55,663 nt of DNA from an uncultured Eggerthellaceae bacterium (GCA_903789375.1 CAIFEB010000010.1:1-55663); one strand, 5' to 3'. Counted from the first letter of the stretch, positions 38,432-48,116 are shown. Program-made: numbers and translations. The notes: generated by a model not told the origin, from the letters alone.

Positions 38432-38782
38432 CTACTTGCTCTGCGCGCGCAGGCTCGCCTTGTAGCTTTCGCCCCAATTCCACAGCGCGTCGATGACCGG
38501 CTTGAGTGACCGACCCAGCTCGGTCAGCGAGTACTCCACCCGCGGCGGCACTTCCGCATACGCTTGGCGATGCACGAGTCCCTGCGCCTCCATCGTACGC
38601 AGGTTGGACGTGAGCACCTTCTGCGAGATGCTGCCGATGGAGCGCTGCAGCTCCTTGAACCGTTTCGTGCCCGAAAGCAGGTCGCGCAGGATCAGCGCCT
38701 GCCATTTGTTGCCGATAAGGGTCAGCGTCGTCTCCACCGGGCAGGCCGGCAAGCTGTCCAGCAAACGTTTTGCATCGTCCAT
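38432..38782 (-). CDS. HxlR family transcriptional regulator
   Basis: 116 aa winged helix. CPVETTLTLIGNKWQALILRDLL with the near-N-terminal Cys14 used for thiol sensing in HypR/YodB relatives; RFKELQRSIGSISQKVLTSNLR is the recognition region. Its AAGGAG overlaps the stop of the ATPase gene (TAAGGAGCGCTCATG), so the genes are coupled. The likely target is the divergent oxidoreductase beyond the ATPase, where dyad sites are seen. Confidence 0.92.
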   Translation of the reverse strand: MDDAKRLLDSLPACPVETTLTLIGNKWQALILRDLLSGTKRFKELQRSIGSISQKVLTSNLRTMEAQGLVHRQAYAEVPPRVEYSLTELGRSLKPVIDALWNWGESYKASLRAQSK

Positions 38783-38791
38783 GAGCGCTCC

Positions 38792-39964
38792 TTAGCTTTC
38801 GGTCCGGCCCAAAGCGAGCCAGCTGGCAATGTTTTTCACCTGCACGCCGTTCGCGTCGAAATCCCCTTCGGCACGCTCCACCACGAACCGCCGGTCGCGC
38901 GGGATGCCCAGCTCATCGCCGGCGGAACCGAGGTGCCGGGCGAATTCGGGACGGTAAGTCTGCGACGACTTGATTTCCGCGATGAGCTCATGCCCGGATT
39001 CGGTCAGGTCGACCAGGTCGACTTCGACCTTGCTGTCGTCGCGGTAGAAGTACAGATCGGGCTCTTTTCCTGCGTTGAGATATGCTTTCATCCGTTCCTC
39101 AACCACGAGGTTCTCAAACACCATGCCCAGATACGGGCTTGTGAGCAGCTGATCGAGCGTATGGATACGCAGCAGGTAGCACAGCAGACCCGTATCGTAG
39201 AAGTAAAGCTTGGGCGTTTTGACGAGGCGCTTGCGAAGGTTGGCGTGGTACGGCCTGAGCCGGAACACGATGTAGCTCGACTCGAGCATCGACAGCCAGG
39301 AATTCACCGTCTCGCGCGAGACCCCGGCATCAGCCGCCAACCGCGAGACGTTGAGCAGGTTTCCGGCGCACTGCGCACACAGCTCCAACAGCGTGCGGTA
39401 GGCGGACAGGTCCCGAACGCCCAGGTAATCCTGCACATCGCGTTCCACGTACGTTCTCAGGTACGCCGAAAAGTACGCATCCTGCGGCATGTCGACGTCG
39501 TACAGGCGCGGGTAGCCCCCTCTCAGCATGAAGGCGTCAGGCGTCAAGCCGCCTTCTGCCGATTTGGCCTCGGAAAACGACAGCGGCAAAAGCCGCAGTA
39601 TGCCGACCCTTCCGGCGAGCGACTGCGTGATCCTTTTGAGAAGCAGGAAGTTCTGCGACCCCGACAGCACGTACTGACCGGGTTCGTTCGTTTCGTCTGA
39701 CACCACTTGAATCATCGAGAACAGCTGCGGCGCAATCTGAGCCTCGTCGATGATGAGCCGCCGCGGACGGGCCCTGACGAAGCCGACGGGATCGCTGAGG
39801 GCCTGCTGCCTGGTCTGGGGATTTTCGAGGTTGACGTAGGCGTAATCGGGAAACGCCTCCCTCACCAGGGTGGACTTGCCGCTTTGGCGCGGACCCGTGA
39901 CGGAAACGACGGGGAACCAGGACGACAGCCGGAGCGCCTGCGATTCGATGCTTCTTGGAATCAT
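38792..39964 (-). CDS. AAA ATPase with DUF4143 C-terminal domain
   Basis: 390 aa. Walker A VTGPRQSGKSTLV (about 24-36), Walker B RRLIIDEAQ, then a sensor SGSQNFLLLK. A small wHTH-like middle (LSRLAADAGVSRETVNSWLSML) follows, and the DUF4143 end has KVEVDLVDL ... ELIAEIKSSQ, the spacing of a PD-(D/E)xK nuclease-like motif. The function of these proteins is not known. The ATG has GGAGG 7 bases upstream. Composition is less GC-rich than the neighbours and it splits an hxlR-oxidoreductase pair, suggesting insertion. Five iterons lie directly upstream. Confidence 0.9.
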   Translation of the reverse strand: MIPRSIESQALRLSSWFPVVSVTGPRQSGKSTLVREAFPDYAYVNLENPQTRQQALSDPVGFVRARPRRLIIDEAQIAPQLFSMIQVVSDETNEPGQYVLSGSQNFLLLKRITQSLAGRVGILRLLPLSFSEAKSAEGGLTPDAFMLRGGYPRLYDVDMPQDAYFSAYLRTYVERDVQDYLGVRDLSAYRTLLELCAQCAGNLLNVSRLAADAGVSRETVNSWLSMLESSYIVFRLRPYHANLRKRLVKTPKLYFYDTGLLCYLLRIHTLDQLLTSPYLGMVFENLVVEERMKAYLNAGKEPDLYFYRDDSKVEVDLVDLTESGHELIAEIKSSQTYRPEFARHLGSAGDELGIPRDRRFVVERAEGDFDANGVQVKNIASWLALGRTES

Positions 39965-39989
39965 ATGCGTTCCTCCTGACATGGGATTA

Positions 39990-40104
39990 TCCGTAGTTGC
40001 AAGGTAGATTTACCCGTAATTGTAAGGTAGCAATATCCGAGATTGCAAGGTAGAACGCTCCGTAATTGCAAGGTAGGAGCGCCCGCGATTGCAAGGCAGC
40101 ATGC
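39990..40104 (-). repeat. Five tandem 23-bp iterons
   Basis: Five units in a row start at 39990, 40013, 40036, 40059 and 40082. Each has a conserved 18-mer, consensus YCCGTAATTGCAAGGTAG on the plus strand, and five unrelated bases. The core TTGCAAGGTAG is kept almost exactly (unit 2 TTGTAAGGTAG, unit 5 ends GGCAG). The spacers differ while the core is fixed, so protein binding, not recent duplication, is the better explanation. The array ends 25 bases before the ATPase start, so it is in its promoter or leader. Confidence 0.9.
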
Positions 40105-40167
40105 GTTCACATTCCGCATTTAAAATTATCTCAGATATATCTCCTGCTCATGTCCTATAGTTTCCTA

Positions 40168-40227
40168 AAGTATGCTACCGCACTTTATTGTGCCTACTTA
40201 CATTTCGATACTGTAACCCGTAAAGTA
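40168..40227 (+). promoter_or_regulatory. Dyad sites upstream of the oxidoreductase, candidate HxlR operators
   Basis: AAGTA ... GCAC-tttatt-GTGC ... TACTT (40168-40199) and TACT-N11-AGTA (40209-40227) are nested dyads in an AT-rich promoter region 45-100 bases before the gene. HxlR proteins often bind AGTA/TACT-type dyads. A palindrome AGATATATCT lies at 40133-40142. The -35/-10 could not be fixed. Confidence 0.45.
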
Positions 40228-40270
40228 CGAACCGTCAAAGGAAACAACCCCAAACGCAAGGAGAACAACC

Positions 40271-40900
40271 ATGAACATCGCAGTCGTCGCCGCCAACGGC
40301 AAAGAAGGCTCGCTCATCGTCAAGGAGGCCGTGAACCGCGGTCACAACGTTACCGCCATCACCCGCTCGGCCAACAAGACCGCCGCGCAGCACAGCATCC
40401 AGAAGGACCTGTTCGACCTGACCGCGCAGGATTTGGCCGGGTTCGACGCCGTCGTCGACGCGTTCGGTGCATGGACCGAGGACAAGCTGCCGCAGCATTC
40501 CACGTCGCTCGCCCACCTGTGCGACATCCTGTCCGGCACGGACACGCGCCTGTACGTCGTCGGCGGCGCGGGCAGCCTGTACGTGAACCCCGAGCACACC
40601 ATGCAGGTCATCGACACCCCCGACTTCCCCGACGCGTTCAAGCCGCTCGCGTCCGCCATGGGCCAGGCGCTCGACGAACTGCGCAAGCGCACGGACGTGA
40701 ACTGGACGTACGTCTCGCCTGCTGGCGATTTCCAAGCAGACGGCGAGCACACGGGCAGCTACATCCTGGGAGGCGAGGAGCTGACGCTCAACGAGCGCGG
40801 CGAATCCATCATCTCGTACGCCGACTACGCTCTGGCGATGGTCGACCAGATCGAAGACGGCGGTCACAACCGCGAGCGCATCAGCGTCGTGCGCAAGTAG
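40271..40900 (+). CDS. NAD(P)-binding oxidoreductase, NmrA/SDR-a type
   Basis: 209 aa. MNIAVVAANGKEGSLIVKEA carries a variant of the GxxGxxG dinucleotide loop; RLYVVGGAGSLYV, and WTYVSPAGDFQADG resemble the YwnB/YwnC-type NAD(P)H-binding family. The SDR Tyr-x3-Lys motif is absent, as in that group. The reaction is unknown; quinone or aldehyde stress is typical for genes paired with hxlR. ATG with AAGGAG upstream. Confidence 0.87.
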   Translation: MNIAVVAANGKEGSLIVKEAVNRGHNVTAITRSANKTAAQHSIQKDLFDLTAQDLAGFDAVVDAFGAWTEDKLPQHSTSLAHLCDILSGTDTRLYVVGGAGSLYVNPEHTMQVIDTPDFPDAFKPLASAMGQALDELRKRTDVNWTYVSPAGDFQADGEHTGSYILGGEELTLNERGESIISYADYALAMVDQIEDGGHNRERISVVRK

Positions 40901-41045
40901 CGTCGATCGCGGCGGGGGCGGGCTGCGCGTTCGCGCGCCTGCCCCTGCTTGCGTTTGCGCGTATGCCCCGATTCTGCTTACGCGCTCCTCTTTCGCATCC
41001 GCTTGCGCGCCCGCTTGCGCGCACAACCTTCCATCTCAACGAAAG

Positions 41046-41087
41046 ACGCCCGGGGTGGCACGGCCGCATGGCCACCATCCCGGGCGT
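41046..41087 (+). terminator. Possible terminator of the oxidoreductase gene
   Basis: ACGCCCGGG / CCCGGGCGT stem plus inner TGGC/GCCA pairs, with only TTTC after it. 145 bases past the stop. Confidence 0.45.
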
Positions 41088-41175
41088 TTCGCTGGTGCAT
41101 GGGCGCGCTCGCAAGAAGAACGCGCCGACTGCGCGTTCCAACGAGCATCACCGGCGCGGTTCGCGAGAAGGCGCC

Positions 41176-41256
41176 GCAACCGCGAGCGCTGTCGCGCGCA
41201 ACGGCGGGCGCCGCCACATGCAACCGCGAACGTGAGCGCTGCCGCGCGCAACTGCG
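41176..41256. repeat. Imperfect direct repeat
   Basis: The stretch GCAACCGCGAGCGCTGTCGC and following bases (41176-41206) recurs at 41220-41256 with a 6-base insertion and few changes. GC-rich, noncoding, no role visible. Confidence 0.5.
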
Positions 41257-41310
41257 AGCGACCGGGCCTTCGTGACGCGCCGCCAGCCCACGCGCGGCAG
41301 GAGCCCCGCC

Positions 41311-41553
41311 TTATGCCGGCAGGTAGTTCTTCTTCAGGTAGTCGATGATCTCGTACGGGCCCTGGATCAGCGCGTCGCCGTCCTTCAGGTACGGAATCTT
41401 GTTCGCGTCGCCGCCGAGCGCGAGCAGCTCCTGGTAGGGGCCTTCCTCCGCGACATCGCGTTTGTCCAGCTCAACATGGTTCTCGTCCGCCCAGTGCACC
41501 GCGATGTTGCACGTCTCGCACGGACCCCACCAATACAGAATAGGCGTCGCCAT
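41311..41553 (-). CDS. Glutaredoxin-like protein
   Basis: 80 aa. Thioredoxin fold with an early Cys pair, YWWGPCETCN, a cis-Pro in KIPYL, and the glutaredoxin GPYEIIDYLKKN end. ETC replaces the usual PYC. Likely a small thiol-disulfide oxidoreductase in the cytoplasm. Confidence 0.85.
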   Translation of the reverse strand: MATPILYWWGPCETCNIAVHWADENHVELDKRDVAEEGPYQELLALGGDANKIPYLKDGDALIQGPYEIIDYLKKNYLPA

Positions 41554-41824
41554 AGCACTCCCCTTTCGATATCGAACGTTTGCAAGCTGCCGAAGGCGAG
41601 AGCGCGAAAACGGGCCCGGGCCTCTCCCCCGAAGCGCGCCTCGCTTGAGCGTCCCTCATCCGCGGCGAACGTTTCCGCGCAAACCTCCCCGCTTGCGCCA
41701 GTGCCTCGATTGTAGCCCGGCATGCCTGCGCGTGCCGCCATCGGCACGGCGATGGCGCGGCTGCTCGCGCAAGTGGCGTGCCGGGCATCGCAGCGTTCCC
41801 ACGGTCAGCCGCGCCGCCAGCGGC

Positions 41825-41857
41825 GCCCCGTCCGACGGCTGTGCCCCGTCCGACGGC
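41825..41857. repeat. Two palindromic 15-bp direct repeats before the ABC gene
   Basis: GCCCCGTCCGACGGC occurs twice, 18 bp apart; each holds the palindrome CCGTC-c-GACGG. A looser CGTC...GACG follows at about 41861-41873. It lies between the divergent glutaredoxin and ABC genes and could be an operator. The rest of 41554-41983 shows nothing further apart from ACAAAAGGA before the ABC start. Confidence 0.45.
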
Positions 41858-41983
41858 AACGTCCTCCCGACGTCGATAGCGCACATTGCAAGCGGGTTTT
41901 CGTCGTTTCAGCAACGGGGACGCGGCCGGTCTGCCCCGTCTGGTACATTTGGGAAAATTCCCTGAGCTCACAAAAGGACCAGC

Positions 41984-44900
41984 ATGCTCGAAATCAAAGA
42001 CATCAGCAAGTCGTATACCACCGGCTCGTTCACCCAGCACGCGCTCGACCACGTGTCGATCGCGTTCCGCGACAACGAGTTCGCCGCCATCCTGGGCCCG
42101 TCCGGATCAGGCAAAACAACGTTGCTGAACATCATCGGCGGGCTGGACCACTACGACTCGGGCGACCTGGTCATCGACGGGGTGTCCACCAAACGGTACA
42201 AGGACCGCGATTGGGACACCTACCGCAATCACCGCGTCGGCTTCATCTTCCAAAGCTACAACCTGATTCCGCATCAGACCGTGCTCGCCAACGTGGAGCT
42301 GGCGCTGACGCTTTCGGGCGTGCCGCGCTCCGAACGGCGCAAACGGGCGCTCGCAGCGCTCGGTACGGTGGGCCTGGCCGAGCATGTGAGCAAGAAGCCC
42401 AACCAGCTGTCCGGCGGCCAGATGCAGCGCGTGGCCATCGCGCGTGCGCTCGTGAACGACCCATCCATCGTGCTGGCCGACGAGCCGACCGGCGCGCTTG
42501 ACACCGAGACGGGCATTCAGGTGATGAACATCCTGAAGGAGGTCGCGCGCGACCGGCTCGTCGTGATGGTGACGCACAACCCCGACCTGGCCCACCAGTA
42601 TGCGACGCGCATCGTCAACCTGACCGACGGCCACATCACCGGCGACAGCGACCCGCTCGATCCGCGCACCGCGGCGACGGGCATGCGGCCGGCGACGGCA
42701 GCGGGAGCCGGGGCTGCCGGCGCTGCGGCTGGGGCAACGACCGGAGCGGCTGCCGCCCGCGCCGCGACAGCGCAAGCCGTCAACACGGCAGCAAACACCT
42801 CGCCTACCAGTGCAAACGCCAACGTTGCGGGTTCTGCCGGCGGCAGCGCAAGCGCCGCTGCGAGCGCAACTGCCAGCGCAGCCTCCGACGGTCCCGATGC
42901 ATCGGCCGCGAGCGCCACCGGCCCTGCAAGCACCACCCGCCCGCCGCGCGGCGGCAAAGCCGCAGCGGGCGCGAAACCCGACCGTAAGGCGAGCATGTCG
43001 TTCCTCACGGCGCTATCGTTGTCGTTCAACAACCTGATGACCAAGAAGGGCCGCACGTTCCTCACGGCGTTCGCCGGCTCCATCGGCATCATCGGCATCG
43101 CCGCCATCCTCGCGCTGTCCAACGGCGTCAACAACTACATCGCCGACACCGAGGAGCAGGCGCTCACCAGCTACCCGCTCACCATCACGAAATCGAGCTT
43201 CGACATGAGCTCGCTGCTGTCGATGTCGATGGGCGGCACCGGCTCCACCGCATCCGGATCGGACAGCGCATCGGACGACAACGCGAGCGGCGGAACCATC
43301 CCGCAGTCGCACATGATGAGCGACATGTTCGCCCAGGTGAAGAACAACGACCTCACCTCGTTCAAGCAGTTCCTGGACAGCGGCGACTCGGGCATCGAGC
43401 AGTACGTCAGCACCATCACGTACGACTACGGCATCGTTCCGCAGGTCTACAGCGCCGACACATCCGACGGCATCAACAAGATCAATCCCTCCAGCTTTGC
43501 CTCAACGTTCACGAACGGCATGAGCGGATCGGCGTTCTCGTCGAACCAGTCGGGTATGAACTCGTTCACCGAGATGATGGGAAACTCCGACGTGCTCGAC
43601 TCGCAGATGGACGTCGTCGCAGGTCGATGGCCGCAAAACGCGAACGAGGCCGTGCTCGTCCTAGCGCAGGACGGCTCCATCAGCGACTACACGCTGTACA
43701 GCCTGGGCGTTTACGACACCGATCAGATGAACGCTGCCCTCACGCGCGCGATGAACGGCGAAGACCCCGACACGCCCGACGAGTACCGCGATTTCAGCTA
43801 CGATGATGCGCTCGGGTTGCACTTCAAGGTGGTGCCTGCCAACCGCATGTACCAGCATAACGACGAGCAGAACACCTGGACCGACCTGTCCAAGGACACC
43901 GACTACATGAAGGAGCAGATCGACAACGGCATCGACCTGTCAATCGTGGGCGTGGTGAAGCCGAAGGACACCGCGACGGCATCCGCCCTGACCGAGGGCG
44001 TCGCCTACACGACCGGCCTCACGCGCGAGCTCATGGACGATGCCGCGTCGTCGGAAATCGTGCAGGAGCAGCTGGCCGACCGCGATACCGACGTGTTCAC
44101 CGGCAAGACGTTCGAGGAGCTGCAGAGCGACCAGGGAGGCAACCTCGACTTCGGCTCGCTGTTCACCGTGGACGAGCAGGCGCTGCAGAACGCGTTCTCG
44201 TTCGACACGAGCGCGCTTTCCAGCATGGGCTCGGGCAGCAACCTGGATCTGAGCGGCCTCGACCTGAGCAGCGCCATGAGCGGCGACGCGTCCAGCTTCG
44301 ACTTCTCGTCCATGGACACGTCCGCGCTCAGCAGCCTGTTCGACGCCGACACCATGCAGCAGATCATGGCGAACGCGCCGGCCTTCGACCCAACGCAGTT
44401 CGACCTGGGCAGCGTCTCCGACGTCGACCGGCAGGCGCTCATCCAGGCGAGCAACCAGGTGGCGGGCGGATTCGCCGCGTGGCTCATGCAGGACCCCACG
44501 CGCCTTTCGCCCAATGCCGATTTCAACGCCCTGTTCCAGCAGTACGTTGCCGAAAACCCCTCCGTGCTCGACGGCATGTCCCAGGCGATGGGCGCAATCG
44601 GACAGCAGTACCAGCAGGCCATCCAGACCGCCATGCAGAGCTATATGACGAACCAGTTCGCGCCGTATCTTGCGCAGGCGATGCAGTCGCTCATGACGCA
44701 GGCGGCGCAGGTCATGGCCACGCAGCTGGCGCAGCAGATGCAGGCGCAGATGGTCGCCGCCACCGATTCGATCGGCACGGCGCTCGCCACGGCGATTTCC
44801 AGCCAGCTGAACAGCCAGATGGCGCAGCTTTCGAGTGCGATGGAGAGCGGCTTCAGCGTCGATCCGGAGGCGTTCGCCAACGCCATCCAGTTCAACATGT

Positions 44901-45574
44901 CGCAGGAAGACCTCACTTCACTGCTGACCAACTACATGAACGCCGACCAGCTGACCTACGACAACAACATGGCGAAACTGGGGTACGCCGACCCGGCAAG
45001 TCCGTCGTCCATCAGCATCTACCCGATTGACTTCCCGGCAAAAGAGCAGGTCATCAGCATCATCGACAACTACAACCAGCGGATGACCGACGCCGGCGAC
45101 TCCGACCGCACCATCGAGTACTCCGACATCATGGGCACGCTGATGAAGTCGGTCACGCGCATCGTCGACACCGTGAGCCTCGTGCTCATCGCGTTCGTGG
45201 GCATCTCGCTCGTCGTGAGCTCCATCATGATCGCCATCATCACCTACATCTCGGTGCTCGAACGCAAGAAGGAGATCGGCATTCTGCGCGCGATGGGCGC
45301 GTCCAAACGCAACGTCGGCAACGTGTTCAACGCCGAGACGATCCTCGAAGGCCTCATCGCCGGCGTGTTCGCCATCCTCGTCGTGTACATCGCATCGGTG
45401 CCGGTCAACGCGTTCGTTCTGGAAGGCTGGAAGGTGCCCAACGTCATGGCCCTGCCGGTGACGTCGGCGCTCATCCTCATCGGCATCAGCGTGCTGCTGA
45501 CGTTCGTCGCCGGCCTCATCCCGTCGTCGATGGCCTCGCGCCGCGATCCGGTCGAGGCTCTCCGCAGCGAATAG
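41984..45574 (+). CDS. MacB-type ABC transporter, ATPase and permease fused
   Basis: 1196 aa. ATPase: Walker [10 protein letters not shown] (38-46), signature LSGGQ (142-146), Walker B SIVLADE (161-167), His198. An Ala/Ser/Thr-rich linker covers about 225-335. TM1 lies near 359-380, then about 670 residues outside the membrane, and the three-helix FtsX/MacB end (from about 1056; [22 protein letters not shown]). The outer part is Ser/Asp/Met/Gln-rich with LDLSGLDLS-type stretches and a long helical Gln/Ala/Met segment near 850-950. Such mechanotransmission systems act on periplasmic or cell-wall partners or peptides. No separate partner gene is adjacent. Confidence 0.9.
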   Translation: MLEIKDISKSYTTGSFTQHALDHVSIAFRDNEFAAILGPSGSGKTTLLNIIGGLDHYDSGDLVIDGVSTKRYKDRDWDTYRNHRVGFIFQSYNLIPHQTVLANVELALTLSGVPRSERRKRALAALGTVGLAEHVSKKPNQLSGGQMQRVAIARALVNDPSIVLADEPTGALDTETGIQVMNILKEVARDRLVVMVTHNPDLAHQYATRIVNLTDGHITGDSDPLDPRTAATGMRPATAAGAGAAGAAAGATTGAAAARAATAQAVNTAANTSPTSANANVAGSAGGSASAAASATASAASDGPDASAASATGPASTTRPPRGGKAAAGAKPDRKASMSFLTALSLSFNNLMTKKGRTFLTAFAGSIGIIGIAAILALSNGVNNYIADTEEQALTSYPLTITKSSFDMSSLLSMSMGGTGSTASGSDSASDDNASGGTIPQSHMMSDMFAQVKNNDLTSFKQFLDSGDSGIEQYVSTITYDYGIVPQVYSADTSDGINKINPSSFASTFTNGMSGSAFSSNQSGMNSFTEMMGNSDVLDSQMDVVAGRWPQNANEAVLVLAQDGSISDYTLYSLGVYDTDQMNAALTRAMNGEDPDTPDEYRDFSYDDALGLHFKVVPANRMYQHNDEQNTWTDLSKDTDYMKEQIDNGIDLSIVGVVKPKDTATASALTEGVAYTTGLTRELMDDAASSEIVQEQLADRDTDVFTGKTFEELQSDQGGNLDFGSLFTVDEQALQNAFSFDTSALSSMGSGSNLDLSGLDLSSAMSGDASSFDFSSMDTSALSSLFDADTMQQIMANAPAFDPTQFDLGSVSDVDRQALIQASNQVAGGFAAWLMQDPTRLSPNADFNALFQQYVAENPSVLDGMSQAMGAIGQQYQQAIQTAMQSYMTNQFAPYLAQAMQSLMTQAAQVMATQLAQQMQAQMVAATDSIGTALATAISSQLNSQMAQLSSAMESGFSVDPEAFANAIQFNMSQEDLTSLLTNYMNADQLTYDNNMAKLGYADPASPSSISIYPIDFPAKEQVISIIDNYNQRMTDAGDSDRTIEYSDIMGTLMKSVTRIVDTVSLVLIAFVGISLVVSSIMIAIITYISVLERKKEIGILRAMGASKRNVGNVFNAETILEGLIAGVFAILVVYIASVPVNAFVLEGWKVPNVMALPVTSALILIGISVLLTFVAGLIPSSMASRRDPVEALRSE

Positions 45575-45590
45575 GCTGCGCGTTCGCGCG

Positions 45591-45717
45591 AAAAAGCGCG
45601 GGAGGCTGCTTCCGCAAACGCGCCGATGCGCCCGCATGTGGACGCATCGCGAAGGCGAACACTGCGGAAGAGAGCGAGCGCGCCTGCGCAACAAAAAGCG
45701 CCGGAGGCTGCTTCTGC
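45591..45717. repeat. 25-bp near-identical direct repeat behind the ABC gene
   Basis: AAAAAGCGCGGGAGGCTGCT (45591, continuing to 45615) returns at 45693-45717 with two changes in 25 bases. The second copy is one arm of the aminotransferase terminator, so a terminator arm appears to have been duplicated. Confidence 0.55.
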
Positions 45718-45733
45718 GGCAGCTTCCGGCGCT
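45693..45733 (-). terminator. Bidirectional terminator between ABC and aminotransferase genes
   Basis: 15-bp stem AGCGCCGGAGGCTGC / GCAGCTTCCGGCGCT with one G-T pair and a 7-base loop; T5 then GTT on the minus strand, TCGTCTTC on plus. Confidence 0.87.
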
Positions 45734-45821
45734 TCGTCTTCGCTCTTCACAAGGGCGCTCCCATCGGGCGCCGCATGCTCTCACGCGCGTGCGGCGCTCC
45801 GCTCCGCGCGCGACCCTCGGC

Positions 45822-47000
45822 CTATTCGTAGTCGGCCTTGAGCTCCTTCCACGCCTTCATCGAGCCCTTGATGGTCTCGGGCGCCACGCAGTAGCTGCAG
45901 CGCACCCAGCCCGGCATGCCGAAGCTGTCGGACGGCACGATCAGCAGGTCGTGCTTCTTCGCCTGGTCGCTGAACGCCTGCGCGTCGTCCTCGAGCGCTT
46001 TGACCCACAGATAGAACGCACCGTCGGGCTCGACGTACTGATAGCCCAGCTCAGACAGGCCTTCCGTCAGGATCTTGCGGTTCTCGCGATACGCCTCGAC
46101 GTTGGTGGGCTCGTCGATGCACGCGAGGATCACGCGCTGGAACAGCGCCGGCGCGCAGATGAACCCGAGCGCGCGGCCCGCGCCGGCGATGGCGGCGGAC
46201 AGGTCGGCCTTGTTGGGGATGTTGTCGGACACGTACACGTAACCGATGCGCTCGCCCGGCAGCGACAGGCTCTTCGCCCACGAGTAGCACACGATGGTGT
46301 CGCGGTAGTAGTTGGCCGTGAACGGGACGTCCTTGCCGTACGTGATTTCGCGGTACGGCTCGTCGCTGATGATGTAGATGGGATGGCCGTACTCGGCTTC
46401 CTTCTGCTCGAGCAGCGCGGCGAGCGCGCGCACGTTCTCTTCGGAGTACACGCAGCCGACCGGGTTGTTCGGCGAATTCAGCAGGATAGCCGCCGTCTTG
46501 GGATTGATGGCCTGGCGCAGCGCCTCGATGTCCATCTGGAAATCGGGCACGGTCATCATGACCTCGACGCACGTGCACTCGGCGGTCTCGATCATCACGC
46601 GGTACTCAGGGAAGTACGGCGCGTTGACGATCACCTCGTCGCCCGGGTGCGTGATGGCCGAAATCGAGATGTCGAGCGCCGCCGTGGCACCAGCGGTCAT
46701 GTACACCTGGTCGCCCGACGCGTCGATGCCGAAACGCTCGTGCAGGTTGCGCGCCACGCGGTCGCGCACCTCGCGCAGACCCGGCGACATCGTATAGCCG
46801 TGGATGACGACCGGGTCCTCGTCCGCCAGCTCGTGGATGCGCGTGCGCACGGCTTCCGGCGCCGGGATGGACGGGTTGCCGATGCTCAGGTCGTAGACGT
46901 TCTCGTCGCCAACTTCGGCCTTACGCTGCAGGCCGTACGCGTACAGCTTGCGGATGGCGGACGGCTCCTTGCCAAGCGCCAGCATTCTCTCGTTGATCAT
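45822..47000 (-). CDS. PLP-dependent class I/II aminotransferase
   Basis: 392 aa, fold type I. PLP Lys in VCYSWAKSLSLPGERIGYVY; LLNSPNNPVGCVYS and IISDEPYREITYG hold the Asn, Asp and Tyr contacts; VRCSYCVAPETIKGS near the end has the substrate Arg. It resembles aspartate/tyrosine-type transaminases; substrate not decidable. ATG with AAGGAG upstream; an earlier in-frame opening to 47144 lacks similarity. Confidence 0.92.
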   Translation of the reverse strand: MINERMLALGKEPSAIRKLYAYGLQRKAEVGDENVYDLSIGNPSIPAPEAVRTRIHELADEDPVVIHGYTMSPGLREVRDRVARNLHERFGIDASGDQVYMTAGATAALDISISAITHPGDEVIVNAPYFPEYRVMIETAECTCVEVMMTVPDFQMDIEALRQAINPKTAAILLNSPNNPVGCVYSEENVRALAALLEQKEAEYGHPIYIISDEPYREITYGKDVPFTANYYRDTIVCYSWAKSLSLPGERIGYVYVSDNIPNKADLSAAIAGAGRALGFICAPALFQRVILACIDEPTNVEAYRENRKILTEGLSELGYQYVEPDGAFYLWVKALEDDAQAFSDQAKKHDLLIVPSDSFGMPGWVRCSYCVAPETIKGSMKAWKELKADYE

Positions 47001-47199
47001 TCGTTCTCCTTGTCGAAAAGGCGGGTCATCTCTGCCGCCCGCATGGCAGCAGGGCTTGCCCTGCCGGTTTACCGTTGTGAATCGGGTGCGTCCGTCGCAG
47101 CCGCGCGCGTGTTGCGCTCCCATCTGAGCGCCGGTCCGCAGCATCCGCGCGTCGCGCGTTCACCGTGCCTGCGTTTGCCGCGCCTGCACGCCGCCGCGT

Positions 47200-47694
47200 T
47201 TACGCGTCCTTGCCGTCTGAGGCGTCGGGTGCGTCCGTCGCACCATCTTCGGTCTCGAACTCCTTCACCACCAGCACGTCGCACTTGAGGTTGCGGATCA
47301 GGTAGGTGGACACGCTGCCCACGAAGGCGTACTTGATGTTGGACAGCCCGCGCGCGCCGCATACGACCAGGTCGGGATGGAACGGCTCGATCAGGCTCTC
47401 CGTCAGCGTGTCGGCGATGCGACCCGCGCGGACCTCCAGCTGCACCGACGGGATGCGCTCGTCGTTGCGCGCCCGGTCGAGATAGGGCTTCAGGTCCGCC
47501 TCGATGCGCGCGCGGCCGTCGTCGCACAGGGCGGCGAAGTCGATGCCGTTCGCCTCGTAGGGAACCGAGTCGATGACGTTGCCGAACATGAGCGCGGCTC
47601 CGTTGCTGTGCGCGAGCGAACACGCGCGTCGCGCCACCATCTCCTGCGTCGAACCGCCGTCGAGCGCGGCGAAGATGCGATTGTAATCAGCCAT
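47200..47694 (-). CDS. Universal stress protein UspA family
   Basis: 164 aa. NRIFAALDGGSTQEMVARRA at the start and GARGLSNIKYAFVGSVSTYL, a variant of the ATP-binding G2xG9xGS motif, with CDVLVVKEF. The tail after about 148 is Asp/Ala-rich. Role in stress survival inferred from family. Confidence 0.9.
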   Translation of the reverse strand: MADYNRIFAALDGGSTQEMVARRACSLAHSNGAALMFGNVIDSVPYEANGIDFAALCDDGRARIEADLKPYLDRARNDERIPSVQLEVRAGRIADTLTESLIEPFHPDLVVCGARGLSNIKYAFVGSVSTYLIRNLKCDVLVVKEFETEDGATDAPDASDGKDA

Positions 47695-47749
47695 GAGACG
47701 CCTTCCTCGCAGATGGCGCGAACCCCTGCTCGCGCGTGTGGACACGCAT

Positions 47750-47755
47750 ATTGTA
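47750..47755 (-). promoter_or_regulatory. -10 element of the uspA-like gene
   Basis: TACAAT on the minus strand 55 bases before the start; no clear -35. Confidence 0.4.
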
Positions 47756-47934
47756 GCGCAGCAGGTAGGCAGGAAATCCAAACCGGGCGGCTTCGTTCGA
47801 AACGCTCGAAAAGGAGCCGGATAGGCGCCGGCGCCTTGTACCCGAACCGGACCCCACCGGCCGATAACGTTGTGGACAAAAGAACGCTCAGCGCGAACGC
47901 GCCCTTCGGAAAGCCGAGCGAATCCGCCCCAACT

Positions 47935-47988
47935 AAAAAAGCGGGCCGCAGGCGGCCCGGGATATTCCCGAGCGCCTGCGACCCGCTT
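47935..47988 (-). terminator. Terminator of the MarR-type gene
   Basis: 16-bp stem AAGCGGGCCGCAGGCG / CGCCTGCGACCCGCTT with one mismatch and an inner CCCGGGA/TCCCGAG helix; T6 on the minus strand. About 130 bases past the stop. Confidence 0.92.
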
Positions 47989-48116
47989 CGCACGACCGTC
48001 TTCAGTCGCCTTCAACACCATGCGCAGCGCATGTCCGCAACGTCAAGCATGCCGCGCGCATGCTACGCGCCCGCACATGCAGCTCTTAGCGAGAGCCTGC
48101 GCCTTAAACGCAGTGA

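Noticed and set aside
39990-40104. CRISPR array
   Set aside because: The free part between conserved 18-mers is only 5 bases, too short for spacers, and there is no cas gene.
38792-41553. Mobile element or genomic island around the ATPase
   Set aside because: Composition and repeats hint at insertion, but no transposase, integrase, tRNA target or terminal repeats were seen.
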